Assembly: GCA_017539265.1 (NCBI GenBank)
Contig: JAFYHG010000012.1
Location: 48,262 to 112,261 of the forward strand
Source of the DNA: Alphaproteobacteria bacterium
Lineage (GTDB): Bacteria > Pseudomonadota > Alphaproteobacteria > CAAHEQ01 > UBA3637
DNA length: 64,000 nucleotides
Direction of reading: 5' to 3'
Shown: piece after piece, positions 34,723 through 43,748 of the stretch
Numbering within the stretch: the first letter of the stretch is position 1
How the letters are laid out: every line of letters begins with the position of its first letter
Notes under the pieces: generated by a model
What the model was told of the DNA's origin: nothing
What the model saw: only the letters and a program-made list of their open reading frames with translations
The model's database searches: none
Position numbers and translations under genes: made by a program

Positions 34723-35526
34723 ATGAAAAAAACTTTATTTGCTGTAGCCTTATTGGCTTCTTCTTCGGCATTTGCTATGGATGTCAGCAACCCGTTTTAC
34801 GTTCCGATGAAAGGTGATTTCTTGTCTGAAACATCTCTTGTTTATACTAACTGGGAACACAGTGATGCAGAAGATGCTGTTTTGGCTGAAACTTTATCCT
34901 ATGGTATTACTCGGAACTTTTCGATGAATGCAACGATTGCCGACCTTCGGATGTTTGATTATCCAAAATATGCAGGTTACCATGGCCATGATCGTTATGA
35001 CAATCCGGCATGGAGTGCTGGTTTGAAATACAACTTGGTTGACTGCTGCAAAACAAATTGGAAAGTTCAATTGGGTGCCGACTATACACAAGGTACACTT
35101 TCTTTGAATAATTATTTGTTGGCGCTTGCAGGTTTTGACCATCATGCCAAAGCAATTTCCGCCTATGGTAAGGCCGGATATCAAATGGGTCGTTTCTTGC
35201 CGTACTTAGCCGCCACAGTCATCAAACCGATTGGAAGAGACTATGAAGGTCAACCTGTTATTTCAACACGTGCCGCTTTGAACACAGTTCTCGGCAAAAA
35301 GACCAATTTGGATTTGGGTGTAACCTATGATTGGGACAATGATACAAATGCTGGTAAACATATGAGTGCTTGGTCAGTTGACGGTGCATTGAACTATGTG
35401 TTCTCGGATTGCATGTCTGCAGGTCTCACAGGTGCCTATTTAATGCGTACAAAAATACCTGACTGGGATGGAACTTTTGATGTTGACTCCTTCAAAGTTG
35501 GTGTGAACTTCAAAGTTGCTTTCTAA
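34723..35526 (+). CDS. Outer membrane beta-barrel protein
   Basis: A 267-residue protein with a signal peptide (MKKTLFAVALLASSSAFA, cleavage before M19) and no further membrane helix. The mature part alternates hydrophobic and polar residues in strand-length blocks, and it ends VNFKVAF with the C-terminal phenylalanine recognised by the BAM machinery. It is probably a 10-12-strand porin-like barrel. Two Cys pairs (DCCKT and SDC) are unusual for a barrel. TGAAAGGAA precedes the ATG, it has its own promoter and a strong terminator, and codon use looks like a highly expressed gene. Confidence 0.8.
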   Translation: MKKTLFAVALLASSSAFAMDVSNPFYVPMKGDFLSETSLVYTNWEHSDAEDAVLAETLSYGITRNFSMNATIADLRMFDYPKYAGYHGHDRYDNPAWSAGLKYNLVDCCKTNWKVQLGADYTQGTLSLNNYLLALAGFDHHAKAISAYGKAGYQMGRFLPYLAATVIKPIGRDYEGQPVISTRAALNTVLGKKTNLDLGVTYDWDNDTNAGKHMSAWSVDGALNYVFSDCMSAGLTGAYLMRTKIPDWDGTFDVDSFKVGVNFKVAF

Positions 35527-35544
35527 TTTTTAGAAAACGAATCG

Positions 35545-35572
35545 AAACCGGTGCATCTGCACCGGTTTTTTA
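35545..35572 (+). terminator. Terminator of the outer membrane protein gene
   Basis: AAACCGGTGC (35545-35554) and GCACCGGTTT (35559-35568), 10-bp stem with a 4-base loop, followed by TTTT. It may also serve the convergent eno operon. Confidence 0.88.
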
Positions 35573-36844
35573 TTTAAAAAACTCTTCCCCCGCATATCGG
35601 GCGGTAGGCCCCAGTTCTTCAGAAAGTCTTAATAGCTGATTATATTTCGCAAGGCGTTCCGTTCTGGATAACGATCCCGCCTTTATCACGCCGCCATTTA
35701 TTGCCACTACCAAATCGGCAATAAAGGTATCTTCTGTTTCGCCCGACCGATGCGATAAGATGGTTTTATATCCCGCCCGCTCTGCCCAATAAATAGTGTT
35801 CAGGGTTTCCGTTAGCGTCCCAATTTGATTAGGCTTAATTAAAATCGCATTGGCAACACTTTTTTCCACACCTTGCTTTAATCGTCCCGTATTTGTCACA
35901 AATAAATCATCTCCGACCAACCAAACTTTATCCCCCATTTTCTTTGTTATCTGTTGCCATCCCGACCAATCATCTTGGGCCAAGGGGTCCTCTAAAGATA
36001 AAATAGGATAATCCGCAATCAATCGCACATAATAATCAATCATTTGATTGGTTGTGAATTTTTTATGCTCCTGCGATAATTGATAAAATCCGCCCTGATA
36101 GAAAGAGCTGGCCGCCGCATCCAAAGCAAGCATAATCTCTGTACCGGCCTGATACCCCGCGGTTTCAATAGCCTGCATTAAAAAATCCAACGCTTCCCGA
36201 TTGGATTTTAAGGGGGGTGCAAATCCGCCCTCATCCCCGACAGCAGTTGAAAACCCCGCCTGTTTCAAGTGGCCTTTTAGGGCATAAAAAACCTCCGCCC
36301 CCATGTGTAGAGCTTCCCGAAAATTCGATACTCCCACAGGCATAATCATAAATTCCTGAACAGAAAGAGCATTATCGGCATGCATTCCACCATTTAAAAT
36401 ATTCATCATCGGTATCGGCAAGATATGTGCGTTTACACCTCCTAAATATCGATAGAGTGGCATTTGAAAAGCCTTGGCTGCCGCCCGCGCCACCGCTAAA
36501 GATATCCCCAATATTGCATTAGCACCGAGCCTGCTTTTATTTTCCGTTCCGTCCAACCGAATCAAAAGTTCATCAATCAAGCGTTGATTATCCGCGGGAT
36601 GCCCCAATAAATGATTAAAAATCTCGCCATTGATATTTTCAACGGCCTTTAGAACACCCTTCCCCGCAAAGCGACATTTATCTTTATCCCGTAATTCTAT
36701 GGCTTCATGGGTTCCTGTAGAAGCACCACTTGGCACGGCGGCTCGCCCCCAGGAACCATCGGATAAGCCCACATCAACCTCAACAGTCGGAAAACCTCGG
36801 GAATCCAAAATTTCCCGTGCTTTAATCTCAATAATGTCAATCAT
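35570..36844 (-). CDS. eno: Enolase
   Basis: A 424-residue glycolytic enzyme converting 2-phosphoglycerate to phosphoenolpyruvate. Visible signatures: [27 protein letters not shown], the metal-site LSLEDPL and GDDLFVTN, the catalytic lysine in [10 protein letters not shown], and SHRSGETED. Last gene of the tpiA-secG-kdsA-eno unit, 21 bases after kdsA. Confidence 0.97.
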   Translation of the reverse strand: MIDIIEIKAREILDSRGFPTVEVDVGLSDGSWGRAAVPSGASTGTHEAIELRDKDKCRFAGKGVLKAVENINGEIFNHLLGHPADNQRLIDELLIRLDGTENKSRLGANAILGISLAVARAAAKAFQMPLYRYLGGVNAHILPIPMMNILNGGMHADNALSVQEFMIMPVGVSNFREALHMGAEVFYALKGHLKQAGFSTAVGDEGGFAPPLKSNREALDFLMQAIETAGYQAGTEIMLALDAAASSFYQGGFYQLSQEHKKFTTNQMIDYYVRLIADYPILSLEDPLAQDDWSGWQQITKKMGDKVWLVGDDLFVTNTGRLKQGVEKSVANAILIKPNQIGTLTETLNTIYWAERAGYKTILSHRSGETEDTFIADLVVAINGGVIKAGSLSRTERLAKYNQLLRLSEELGPTARYAGEEFFK

Positions 36845-36865
36845 GATCCCCCCTTGGGGGTATAT

Positions 36866-37690
36866 TTAGAGCGCCTTTGACACTTTGTCCAGAGCCATCA
36901 ACCGCTCTAAAACCGCCGGCATATCCGAAAGTTTTATCATATTCGGCCCGTCACTGGGGGCTTTATCGGGATCCCGATGCGTTTCAATAAAGATACCCGC
37001 AATGCCCGTCGTAATAGCCGCATTTGCAAGGATTGGCGCAAATTCACGTTTACCGCCGCTGCTGCCCCCGTTACCACCCGGCGATTGCACCGAATGTGTC
37101 GCATCAAAAATGACCGGATAACCCGTTTGTTTCATAATCGGTAAAGATCGCATATCCACCACCAAATTATTATACCCGAAAGTCGTCCCCCGTTCGGTCA
37201 GTAAGATATTGGTATTGCCCACACTTTCTATTTTGGCAACAACCTGTGCCATATCCCAAGGGGCCAAGAATTGCCCTTTTTTAACATTGATAATTTTGCC
37301 GGTTTTAGCCGCCGCCAACAATAAATCCGTCTGCCGACACAGGAAAGCCGGAATTTGCAAAATATCCACCACTTCCGCCGCCAAAGGACATTGATACGGT
37401 TCATGAATATCCGTCAACGTCGCGCATCCGATTTGCTTTTTAATTTCGCTAAATGCTTCCAATCCTCTTTCCAATCCCATGCCGCGAATCCCGTTAATAC
37501 TGGTGCGGTTGGCTTTATCAAAGGAAGCCTTAAACACAAAGGGGATCCCCATTTGGGCAGTTAATTCCTTTAAAGCGCCTGCCATATCCAACCCATGGGC
37601 CAAACTTTCCATCTGGCACGGCCCCGCGATTAAGACAAAAGGATTATCATTCCCAAACACAATATCGTTTAAGGTAACGGCTTTATTCAT
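36866..37690 (-). CDS. kdsA: 3-deoxy-8-phosphooctulonate synthase
   Basis: A 274-residue enzyme condensing PEP with arabinose 5-phosphate to make Kdo-8-phosphate for LPS. The N-terminal IAGPCQMES puts a cysteine (C25) where metal-dependent (Aquifex-type) synthases have it and E. coli-type enzymes have asparagine, so this should be the metallo class. It also has DIHEPYQCP and [11 protein letters not shown]. It lies 20 bases after secG. The pyrG gene often found between secG and kdsA in alphaproteobacteria is missing. Confidence 0.96.
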   Translation of the reverse strand: MNKAVTLNDIVFGNDNPFVLIAGPCQMESLAHGLDMAGALKELTAQMGIPFVFKASFDKANRTSINGIRGMGLERGLEAFSEIKKQIGCATLTDIHEPYQCPLAAEVVDILQIPAFLCRQTDLLLAAAKTGKIINVKKGQFLAPWDMAQVVAKIESVGNTNILLTERGTTFGYNNLVVDMRSLPIMKQTGYPVIFDATHSVQSPGGNGGSSGGKREFAPILANAAITTGIAGIFIETHRDPDKAPSDGPNMIKLSDMPAVLERLMALDKVSKAL

Positions 37691-37710
37691 ACTACCCCCC
37701 TTATAAAGGT

Positions 37711-37995
37711 TTATTTTTGTTCGCTAGATACCGGCGGTAAAATTGTTTCCGGTGTGGCATTAGAACTGTTGCGCGCCATAATGACCAAGGAAAGACTGGT
37801 CACAACGAAACAAGCAAAGAAAATACTTGTCAGTTTCGTTAAGATATTTCCCGCTTGGCGTCCCGTAAAGAGGCCATTAGCCCCCTGTCCACCACCAAGA
37901 CCGCCCAAAGCGCCACCTTCCGATCGTTGCAATAACACCAAAATCGTAATAGCAACCGCCAACATGATATGAATGGTTAAGATAACAGAACTCAT
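37711..37995 (-). CDS. secG: Protein translocase subunit SecG
   Basis: A 94-residue SecYEG component. It has two membrane helices (about residues 2-20 and 50-70) joined by the conserved [16 protein letters not shown] loop. I choose the ATG at 37995 because AAGAAAGGAAA lies just upstream and family proteins start this way; the longer frame to 38037 runs into tpiA. Confidence 0.93.
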   Translation of the reverse strand: MSSVILTIHIMLAVAITILVLLQRSEGGALGGLGGGQGANGLFTGRQAGNILTKLTSIFFACFVVTSLSLVIMARNSSNATPETILPPVSSEQK

Positions 37996-38009
37996 GAATT
38001 TTTCCTTTC

Positions 38010-38759
38010 TTAAAATTGTGTTTCGGCAATAGCCCAAAAATCTTCAACTTTTAAACTGGCACCACCGATTAAAGCCCCATCCACATCGGAAACGGACAAT
38101 AATTCTTTGGCATTGGACGGTTTTACCGAACCGCCATACAAAATCCGCATTTTATCCGCGATATCGGTACCCAACACCTTCTTAAGTTCCGCACGCACGG
38201 CGCCATGAATTTCCGCCACATCAGCGGTTGTCGGAACTTTTCCCGTACCAATGGCCCATACCGGTTCATAGGCAATTACACAATTTTCTGCCGTAGCTTT
38301 TTCCGGAACAGAACCGCGGATTTGCGCCGTCACAACCGGCAAAGCCCGACCGGCTTCCCGTTCGGCCAACGTTTCGCCCACACAGATTACAACCGTCAAA
38401 CCGGCATCAATAGCGCGTTCAGCCTTTGCACGCACAACGGCATCCGTTTCACCATGCATGGCGCGTCTTTCCGAATGGCCGACAATTGTATGTGTTGCAC
38501 CTAAATCTTTTACCATTTCGGCCGACACATCACCGGTAAAGGCCCCCATTGCTTTGGGTGCCACGGCAACATCTTGTGCCCCGACCCCGATTTTGTGCGG
38601 CAAAGCAGCGATTTGGCCCAGCAAACTCATCGGCGGGCAAATCAAAACATCAAACGGCAAATCCCCGTTTGTTTTATCAAACACGGCTTTAGCCAAAGCC
38701 AAACCTTCATTTTTCAGGCAATTCATTTTCCAATTACCGGCAATTAATTTACGACGCAT
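38010..38759 (-). CDS. tpiA: Triosephosphate isomerase
   Basis: A 249-residue TIM barrel interconverting dihydroxyacetone phosphate and glyceraldehyde 3-phosphate. Catalytic residues are visible: K11 in GNWKMN, the histidine in IVGHSERR, the glutamate in AYEPVWAIGTG, and the phosphate loop YGGSVKPSNA. First gene of the four-gene unit, with the promoter upstream. Confidence 0.97.
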   Translation of the reverse strand: MRRKLIAGNWKMNCLKNEGLALAKAVFDKTNGDLPFDVLICPPMSLLGQIAALPHKIGVGAQDVAVAPKAMGAFTGDVSAEMVKDLGATHTIVGHSERRAMHGETDAVVRAKAERAIDAGLTVVICVGETLAEREAGRALPVVTAQIRGSVPEKATAENCVIAYEPVWAIGTGKVPTTADVAEIHGAVRAELKKVLGTDIADKMRILYGGSVKPSNAKELLSVSDVDGALIGGASLKVEDFWAIAETQF

Positions 38760-38792
38760 TATATGCTCCTTTCATTTCAGATGGCTTCTTTT

Positions 38793-38821
38793 AGCATATT
38801 TTTTCCGAAAATTCAAGTCAA
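38793..38821 (-). promoter_or_regulatory. Promoter of tpiA-secG-kdsA-eno
   Basis: Minus strand TTGACT (38821-38816), 17-bp spacer, TATGCT (38798-38793). Confidence 0.65.
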
Positions 38822-38850
38822 AAGAGAAAATCCCGCTCTTTTTTGGTATT

Positions 38851-39039
38851 TTATAGGTGTTTTTCGTGTTCCAATGCCGTTATTTCCCGATGATAGTGGT
38901 CTATCAGGCGTGTTGCTTTTTGGAACAAGTTGTGTTGAAAAGCAACCAAAGTTCCCCATAAAGCCATCACCGTCACAATAATGGTGCAAACGGCTTCGGC
39001 AATTTCCAGTTTATCTTTTAGAGTTAAATGTTTGCTCAT
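38851..39039 (-). CDS. Small single-helix membrane protein
   Basis: A 62-residue product from the ATG at 39039 (MSKHLTLKDKLEIAEAVCTI). One membrane helix (about residues 13-35) is followed by a histidine-rich soluble tail (FQKATRLIDHYHREITALEHEKHL). The frame stays open to a TTG at 39084 and an ATG at 39060, and no start has a convincing ribosome binding site. Family unknown. Confidence 0.45.
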   Translation of the reverse strand: MSKHLTLKDKLEIAEAVCTIIVTVMALWGTLVAFQHNLFQKATRLIDHYHREITALEHEKHL

Positions 39040-39097
39040 GCCAAACAGATAAGACCCCATCCCTTTAAAAACAAGAGGAGGCAATTGTAAAATTACA

Positions 39098-39126
39098 TTG
39101 ATTTTTGAAAACTAATGTGATATGAA
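39098..39126 (+). promoter_or_regulatory. Promoter of the frameshifted acetyltransferase, probably leaderless
   Basis: TTGATT at 39098-39103, 17-bp spacer, TATGAA at 39121-39126; the ATG at 39133 follows after 6 bases without a Shine-Dalgarno. Confidence 0.5.
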
Positions 39127-39129
39127 AAA

Positions 39130-39610
39130 GTGATGACCAATATTATCGTATCACCGGCAAAACCGGAAAATGCATCCAAAATTGGCGAGATTGCTTTTCA
39201 ATCCGCCATGTTGCATTATGAATCCGTTCCCGATGAGTTTCAAAAACCGACATTGGCGGGGCAAATTGAATATATTCAAAAAAGTGTCTCAGACAAAAAA
39301 AATTCTGGTCTTACAGGCTGAATTAAAAGGACAAATTGCCGGTTATGTTGTTGTTTATTTCAATACCTATCCCGAACAATATTTTCAGTTCCCCAAACGG
39401 GCTTTTATCGGCAGTATCGGTGTGGATGAAAACTGCCGCGGCCAAGGGGTTGGAAAAGCCTTATTAAGTGGGGTTGAAGAAGAGATAAAAAGGCGGGATA
39501 TTTCCGTTATTGAAATTGATGTTTATACATTCAACAATGCCGCAGAAAAACTGTATGACAACCTGGGCTATCAAGACACCAAACATTATAAACGCAAATT
39601 CATTAAATAA
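39130..39610 (+). pseudogene. GNAT acetyltransferase interrupted by a poly-A frameshift
   Basis: The first frame (from GTG 39130 or ATG 39133) encodes the N-terminus through KSVSDKK and then stops at 39319-39321. The second frame carries the rest: AELKGQIAGYVVVYF, the acetyl-CoA loop VDENCRGQGVGKAL and a C-terminal FNNAAEKLYDNLGY, all classic GNAT features. The frames meet at a run of eight A at 39295-39302; seven A would join them into one 159-residue protein. Either a recent inactivating mutation, a phase-variable tract, transcriptional slippage or a base-call error. Confidence 0.8.
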
Positions 39611-39611
39611 C

Positions 39612-39646
39612 AAAACCACCGCCGAAACAATTCGGCGGTGGTTTTT
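39612..39646. terminator. Terminator between the acetyltransferase and ileS
   Basis: A perfect 15-bp stem (39612-39626 with 39631-39645, core ACCACCGCCGAA) with a 4-base loop and T/A runs on both sides, between convergent genes. Confidence 0.9.
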
Positions 39647-39657
39647 AATAGATTAAC

Positions 39658-42600
39658 CTATTTCACGACTTCAAAAGAAATCTGGCCATCGCCCAATTCT
39701 TCGGTTGCATATCCGGCCGGTAAATCTTCCGAGAGGCCAGTTGCCAAGACCTGATCCATGATATAGGACTTGTGTTCCGAAATGGCTTCCCGAATAAGGG
39801 TCGAATCAGATTTCCAACACAATGTAATCCGATCCGAAATATCCAGATTCTTCTCTTTCCGACGGGATTGAATTAACCTCACAAAATCGCGGGCAATTCC
39901 TTCGCGTTCTAAGGCCGGCACGATCGTTGTATCCAATTGTACCACTGCCGTATTATCGGGCAGAGCCTGTCCCTTAAAGCCCTCTTTCATCGCCAAACGC
40001 AACTCAAACTCATCGGCGTTTAAAGTCTGACCCCCGATTGCCAAGGTACCATCCGGATTTTGCGTCCACTGATTTTGCTTACTGGCCGCCATAATGGCAC
40101 CCATGAATTTACCAAGACGTTTTCCGATTAAAGGTGTCTTTAAATAGAGGAATCTATCCGCCACCGAGGCCACATCCGTCTTTAAAACAACCTCTTTCAC
40201 ATTGATTTCATCTTTTAACATTTCCTTAAAGTGAATCAATGTGCCGGCCTTTTCGCCTGCAATCGTCATACTGGCAAGTGGCAAGCGGTTACGTAAGTGA
40301 TTCTCTTCGCGAATTGACTTCGCTGTAGAGGCTACTGCCCGCACCAAATCCATTTGTGTCTTCAGGTCATTTTCATCGGGTAAGCCGTCAACATTCGGCC
40401 AATCCGTCAAATGTACCGATGTTTCACCTGTCAATCCACGATAAACAAAATCTGTCATAAACGGTGCCAGCGGCGCCATTGCTTTCGTCAAGTTTACAAG
40501 GACCGTATAAAGGGTATCAAAGGCCGCTGTATCCGTACCGTCCCAGAAACGATCCCGAGATCTGCGAATATACCAGTTATTCAAAATATCCAAAAAGTCG
40601 GTAAAAGCAGTACAAGCCTCAGGAATATCATAATTCAACATATACTGACGCACCGATTTGACCAAATCTTTTAATTTTGCCAAAATGTACCTATCCAACA
40701 CATCACCGGAATCGGTAATTTCTTTGGCTTTAATTCCTTCCGCATTGGCATACAGGCAGAAGAAGTAATACGCATTCCATAACGGCATCAATGATTGACG
40801 CATAGCTTTGGCAACTTCTTTACCTTCATAGTCCATACAAACGTTTCCGCCATGCATAATGGAAGAAGATTCTAAAAACCACCGCATTGCATCCGAACCG
40901 GAATTATTCAAAATAATATACGGATCCGGATAATTGCCGAGTTTCTTACTCATCTTCACACCGCCTTCGGCCATGACATGCCCGGATACCATACAGTATT
41001 TAAAGGCCGGTTTATGATGCAGGGCCGTTCCCAATACATGCAACGAATAGAACCAACCGCGTGTTTGATCCACGGCTTCCATAATAAAGTCAGCAGGGAA
41101 ATGGTCTTTAAACCAATCTTGTCTCTCAAAGGGATAGTGAATTTGACCTTCGGGCATGGAACCTGATTCAAACCAACAATCAAACACATCCGGTACACGC
41201 CGCATCATTGTTTGACCAGACGGATCATCCGGATTCGGATAAACTACCTGATCGATGGCCGGCCGATGTAAATCGGTTACATGAACGCCGGTCTTTTCTT
41301 TGATTTCGGCCAAAGATCCGAACACATCCGTACGCGGAAATTTGGGATTATCCGATTGCCACACAGGAATCGGGGCACCCCAAAAACGTGTTCTGGAAAT
41401 AGACCATTCGCGTGCCCCTTCTAACCACTTACCGAAACGTCCGTCTTTAATATGTTCCGGTGTCCACATAATGGTTTGATTGAGTTGGCAAAGTTCATCC
41501 CTAAATTTCGGCACATCCACAAACCACCCCGACATTGCTTTATAAATCAAGGGGGTATCCGTCCGCCAACAATGGGGATAAGAGTGTGTAATTTGCTCTT
41601 TTTTGACCAACAGACGCTTTTCCTTCAAATAATTTAATACATATTCGTTCGCGTCAAAGACTTGTTTCCCCTGCACTTCCGGAACTTCGGCGGTAAAGCA
41701 ACCCGCTTCATCCACGGGACAAACAATCGGGAAATGAGAATCGTATTTGCGACAAACATCAAAGTCGTCTGCCCCAAAGCCCGGCGCAATATGAACCATA
41801 CCGGTTCCGTCTTCGGTAGATACAAAATCACCGGACAAAATTTTAAAGCAGCCTTTTTCTTTTAAGGAAGCAAAGTGCGGGAACATCGGTTCATAAGACA
41901 TCCCAACCAGTTCCGAGCCTTTGATAGTGGCTACTTGTATGGCGTGTTCTAACTGCTTGGCATAGCGTCCTTTTAAAGCCTCCGCCAAAACATATTTTTC
42001 ACCGGCTTCTTCCATTACGGCATAGTCAATATCATTCCCCACAGCAATCATTTGGTTAGAGAATAATGTCCACGGCGTTGTTGTCCAAACCAATAAATGC
42101 ATTCCGTTTTCCAAGCGGAACATCACGGTAATAGCCGTATCTACTTTATCGCGATAACACCCCGGTTGATTTACCTCAAAATTGGAAAGAACCGTTTGTG
42201 CAGCCCATGAATACGGTTGCACACGATAATCCTGATAGATTAAACCTTTATCATACAATTCCTTAAAATTATGGATTACGGATTCCATAAAAGGCAGGTC
42301 CATCGTATGGTATTCCAACGTAGGATCAATCCACCGTCCCAACCGATGAAACAAACGCACAAAATCACCCGAATATTTAAGGACGGATTCTTTACAAAAA
42401 TTATTAAATTTATCCACACCGTAATCTTCAATGGCTTTATGACCCGAAATACCAAGGGCTTTTTCCGCATTCATTTCCGCCGGCAATCCGTGACAATCCC
42501 AACCGAAAGGACGCTCTACCTTTTTACCAAGCATCGTTTGAAAACGGGCAACTGTATCTTTCACAAAAGAAATAAAAATATGCCCATAGTGCGGTTGACC

Positions 42601-42771
42601 GTTTGCGAACGGAGGGCCGTCATAAAACACAAATTCATCACCGTCTTTCCGTTTATCCTTAACCGCTTCAAATATTCTATTATCATCCCAAATTTTCAAG
42701 ATGTCTTCTTCCATTTTGGAAAAATTCATTTTAGTATTCAATTCCGGATAATATTTTTGCTTTTCTGTCAT
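39658..42771 (-). CDS. ileS: Isoleucyl-tRNA synthetase, type 2
   Basis: A 1037-residue class I synthetase. The HIGH motif reads HYGH (residues 61-64 in ANGQPHYGHI) and the KMSKS loop reads KMSKK (606-610, followed by LGNYPDP). Both are the forms of IleRS2, the eukaryote-like class found in Rickettsiales, Chlamydiae and some others, rather than the HLGH/KMSKS of ordinary bacterial IleRS1. The editing domain has LLVWTTTPWTLFSNQ. IleRS2 enzymes are generally poorly inhibited by mupirocin. Monocistronic with its own promoter. Confidence 0.96.
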   Translation of the reverse strand: MTEKQKYYPELNTKMNFSKMEEDILKIWDDNRIFEAVKDKRKDGDEFVFYDGPPFANGQPHYGHIFISFVKDTVARFQTMLGKKVERPFGWDCHGLPAEMNAEKALGISGHKAIEDYGVDKFNNFCKESVLKYSGDFVRLFHRLGRWIDPTLEYHTMDLPFMESVIHNFKELYDKGLIYQDYRVQPYSWAAQTVLSNFEVNQPGCYRDKVDTAITVMFRLENGMHLLVWTTTPWTLFSNQMIAVGNDIDYAVMEEAGEKYVLAEALKGRYAKQLEHAIQVATIKGSELVGMSYEPMFPHFASLKEKGCFKILSGDFVSTEDGTGMVHIAPGFGADDFDVCRKYDSHFPIVCPVDEAGCFTAEVPEVQGKQVFDANEYVLNYLKEKRLLVKKEQITHSYPHCWRTDTPLIYKAMSGWFVDVPKFRDELCQLNQTIMWTPEHIKDGRFGKWLEGAREWSISRTRFWGAPIPVWQSDNPKFPRTDVFGSLAEIKEKTGVHVTDLHRPAIDQVVYPNPDDPSGQTMMRRVPDVFDCWFESGSMPEGQIHYPFERQDWFKDHFPADFIMEAVDQTRGWFYSLHVLGTALHHKPAFKYCMVSGHVMAEGGVKMSKKLGNYPDPYIILNNSGSDAMRWFLESSSIMHGGNVCMDYEGKEVAKAMRQSLMPLWNAYYFFCLYANAEGIKAKEITDSGDVLDRYILAKLKDLVKSVRQYMLNYDIPEACTAFTDFLDILNNWYIRRSRDRFWDGTDTAAFDTLYTVLVNLTKAMAPLAPFMTDFVYRGLTGETSVHLTDWPNVDGLPDENDLKTQMDLVRAVASTAKSIREENHLRNRLPLASMTIAGEKAGTLIHFKEMLKDEINVKEVVLKTDVASVADRFLYLKTPLIGKRLGKFMGAIMAASKQNQWTQNPDGTLAIGGQTLNADEFELRLAMKEGFKGQALPDNTAVVQLDTTIVPALEREGIARDFVRLIQSRRKEKNLDISDRITLCWKSDSTLIREAISEHKSYIMDQVLATGLSEDLPAGYATEELGDGQISFEVVK

Positions 42772-42807
42772 TTTAAAGTCCTTCTTTGTAAAAATGTGAA
42801 TGGATAG

Positions 42808-42836
42808 ATATTACTTTATTTTCCGACAAAAATCAA
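42808..42836 (-). promoter_or_regulatory. Promoter of ileS
   Basis: Minus strand TTGATT (42836-42831), 17-bp spacer, TAATAT (42813-42808). Confidence 0.6.
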
Positions 42837-42877
42837 GCGTTATTATTTTTTTCTTTTCAGATTTCAGTAAAAAAGAC

Positions 42878-42906
42878 TTGACAAAACAAGGAACTTATGA
42901 TATGAT
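42878..42906 (+). promoter_or_regulatory. Strong promoter of the Pro/Val/Ala-rich protein gene
   Basis: TTGACA at 42878-42883, 17-bp spacer, TATGAT at 42901-42906; near consensus. Confidence 0.75.
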
Positions 42907-42957
42907 GGTGCTATCCATTGAGGGAAAAATTTTTTTAATCAAACCAAGGAGGAAAAA

Positions 42958-43377
42958 ATGAAAAATAAAACTTTAATGTCTATTGCAATTGCCGGCGCCG
43001 TTTGTGTTGCAGGTATTTCCAGTGCTGAGGCCGGTCATCGTGGTCATGAGGCCGCTCATATTGTCGGTGCAACCGGTGGATTGCTTCACGGTTTAGCTGA
43101 TCTTGTCGGTGCCGTAAATGGTAACCCGACCGTTGTGGCAGCTCCGGCCGTTGTAACACCGGCTGTAGCAGCACCTGTGGTTGCGGCTCCCGTAGTGACA
43201 CCGGCTCCGGTTGTGGCAACCCCGGCTCCGGTTGTGGCAACACCTGCCGTTGTAACTCCGACTGTGGTGACACCGGCTCCGGTTGTGGCTCCGGCTGTTG
43301 TTCCTGTTCCGGTTCCTGTTCCGGCACGTCCATATCACCGTTATCCGATTTACAGACACGGACGCTATCATTATTAA
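42958..43377 (+). CDS. Secreted Pro/Val/Ala low-complexity protein
   Basis: A 139-residue protein with a signal peptide (about residues 1-25, ending SSAEAG). After a short HRGHEAAH segment and a glycine-rich stretch, residues 57-120 are almost only V, P, A and T in repeats such as APVVATP. The tail is rich in R, H and Y (RPYHRYPIYRHGRYHY). Strong promoter, AAGGAGG site and strong terminator suggest high expression. It is probably a periplasmic or surface spacer protein. Translation of its many VP and PV-P steps may depend on EF-P. No family recognised. Confidence 0.75.
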   Translation: MKNKTLMSIAIAGAVCVAGISSAEAGHRGHEAAHIVGATGGLLHGLADLVGAVNGNPTVVAAPAVVTPAVAAPVVAAPVVTPAPVVATPAPVVATPAVVTPTVVTPAPVVAPAVVPVPVPVPARPYHRYPIYRHGRYHY

Positions 43378-43390
43378 TATTAAGGTTATA

Positions 43391-43428
43391 AAAAAACCGT
43401 ATGGCAATTGTCATACGGTTTTTTGTTT
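43391..43428. terminator. Terminator after the Pro/Val/Ala-rich gene
   Basis: AAAAAACCGTATG (43391-43403) pairs with CATACGGTTTTTT (43412-43424) around an 8-base loop; effective in both directions between convergent genes. Confidence 0.88.
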
Positions 43429-43438
43429 TAGAAAATAA

Positions 43439-43597
43439 TTATTTTCCGCACGGATCGATAAGCTCAATCAAAGAAATTCCCAAAACATATTGATTTTCAC
43501 AAACCTTACCACTGCCGTCACGTCCACGAATACCAACACAAGCGCTTAAAGAAGTTAAAAGCAAAACAGCCACAGCCGTCATTAACAATTTTTTCAT
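43439..43597 (-). CDS. Small lipoprotein
   Basis: A 52-residue product read from the ATG at 43597: MKKLLMTAVAVLLLTSLSAC then VGIRGRDGSG. LSAC is a good lipobox, so the mature form would be a 33-residue lipid-anchored peptide starting at C20, with two further cysteines. TGAAAGGAA precedes the ATG and a near-consensus promoter lies upstream. Family unknown; it may be an entericidin-like or scaffold lipoprotein, which I cannot decide. Confidence 0.75.
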   Translation of the reverse strand: MKKLLMTAVAVLLLTSLSACVGIRGRDGSGKVCENQYVLGISLIELIDPCGK

Positions 43598-43651
43598 TTT
43601 ATATTCCTTTCATCTGTTTAAAGGATCGGGACCCCCCTACCCTTTATAGTC

Positions 43652-43680
43652 ATCATATCGTATGCAAAATGAAAAATCAA
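43652..43680 (-). promoter_or_regulatory. Promoter of the small lipoprotein gene
   Basis: Minus strand TTGATT (43680-43675), 17-bp spacer, TATGAT (43657-43652). Confidence 0.7.
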
Positions 43681-43700
43681 GCACTTTTTACACTTCCCTG

Positions 43701-43729
43701 TTGCATAAAAACACAAAATATGATAAATT
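43701..43729 (+). promoter_or_regulatory. Promoter of the GNAT gene
   Basis: TTGCAT at 43701-43706, 17-bp spacer, TAAATT at 43724-43729; TTAGGAGGGG follows before the ATG. Confidence 0.55.
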
Positions 43730-43748
43730 TTTTTAGGAGGGGCAAATC

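Noticed and set aside
42980..43414. 144-residue minus-strand frame rich in Q and P opposite the Pro/Val/Ala gene
   Set aside because: Low-complexity antisense shadow of a gene with a signal peptide, promoter and terminator on the plus strand.
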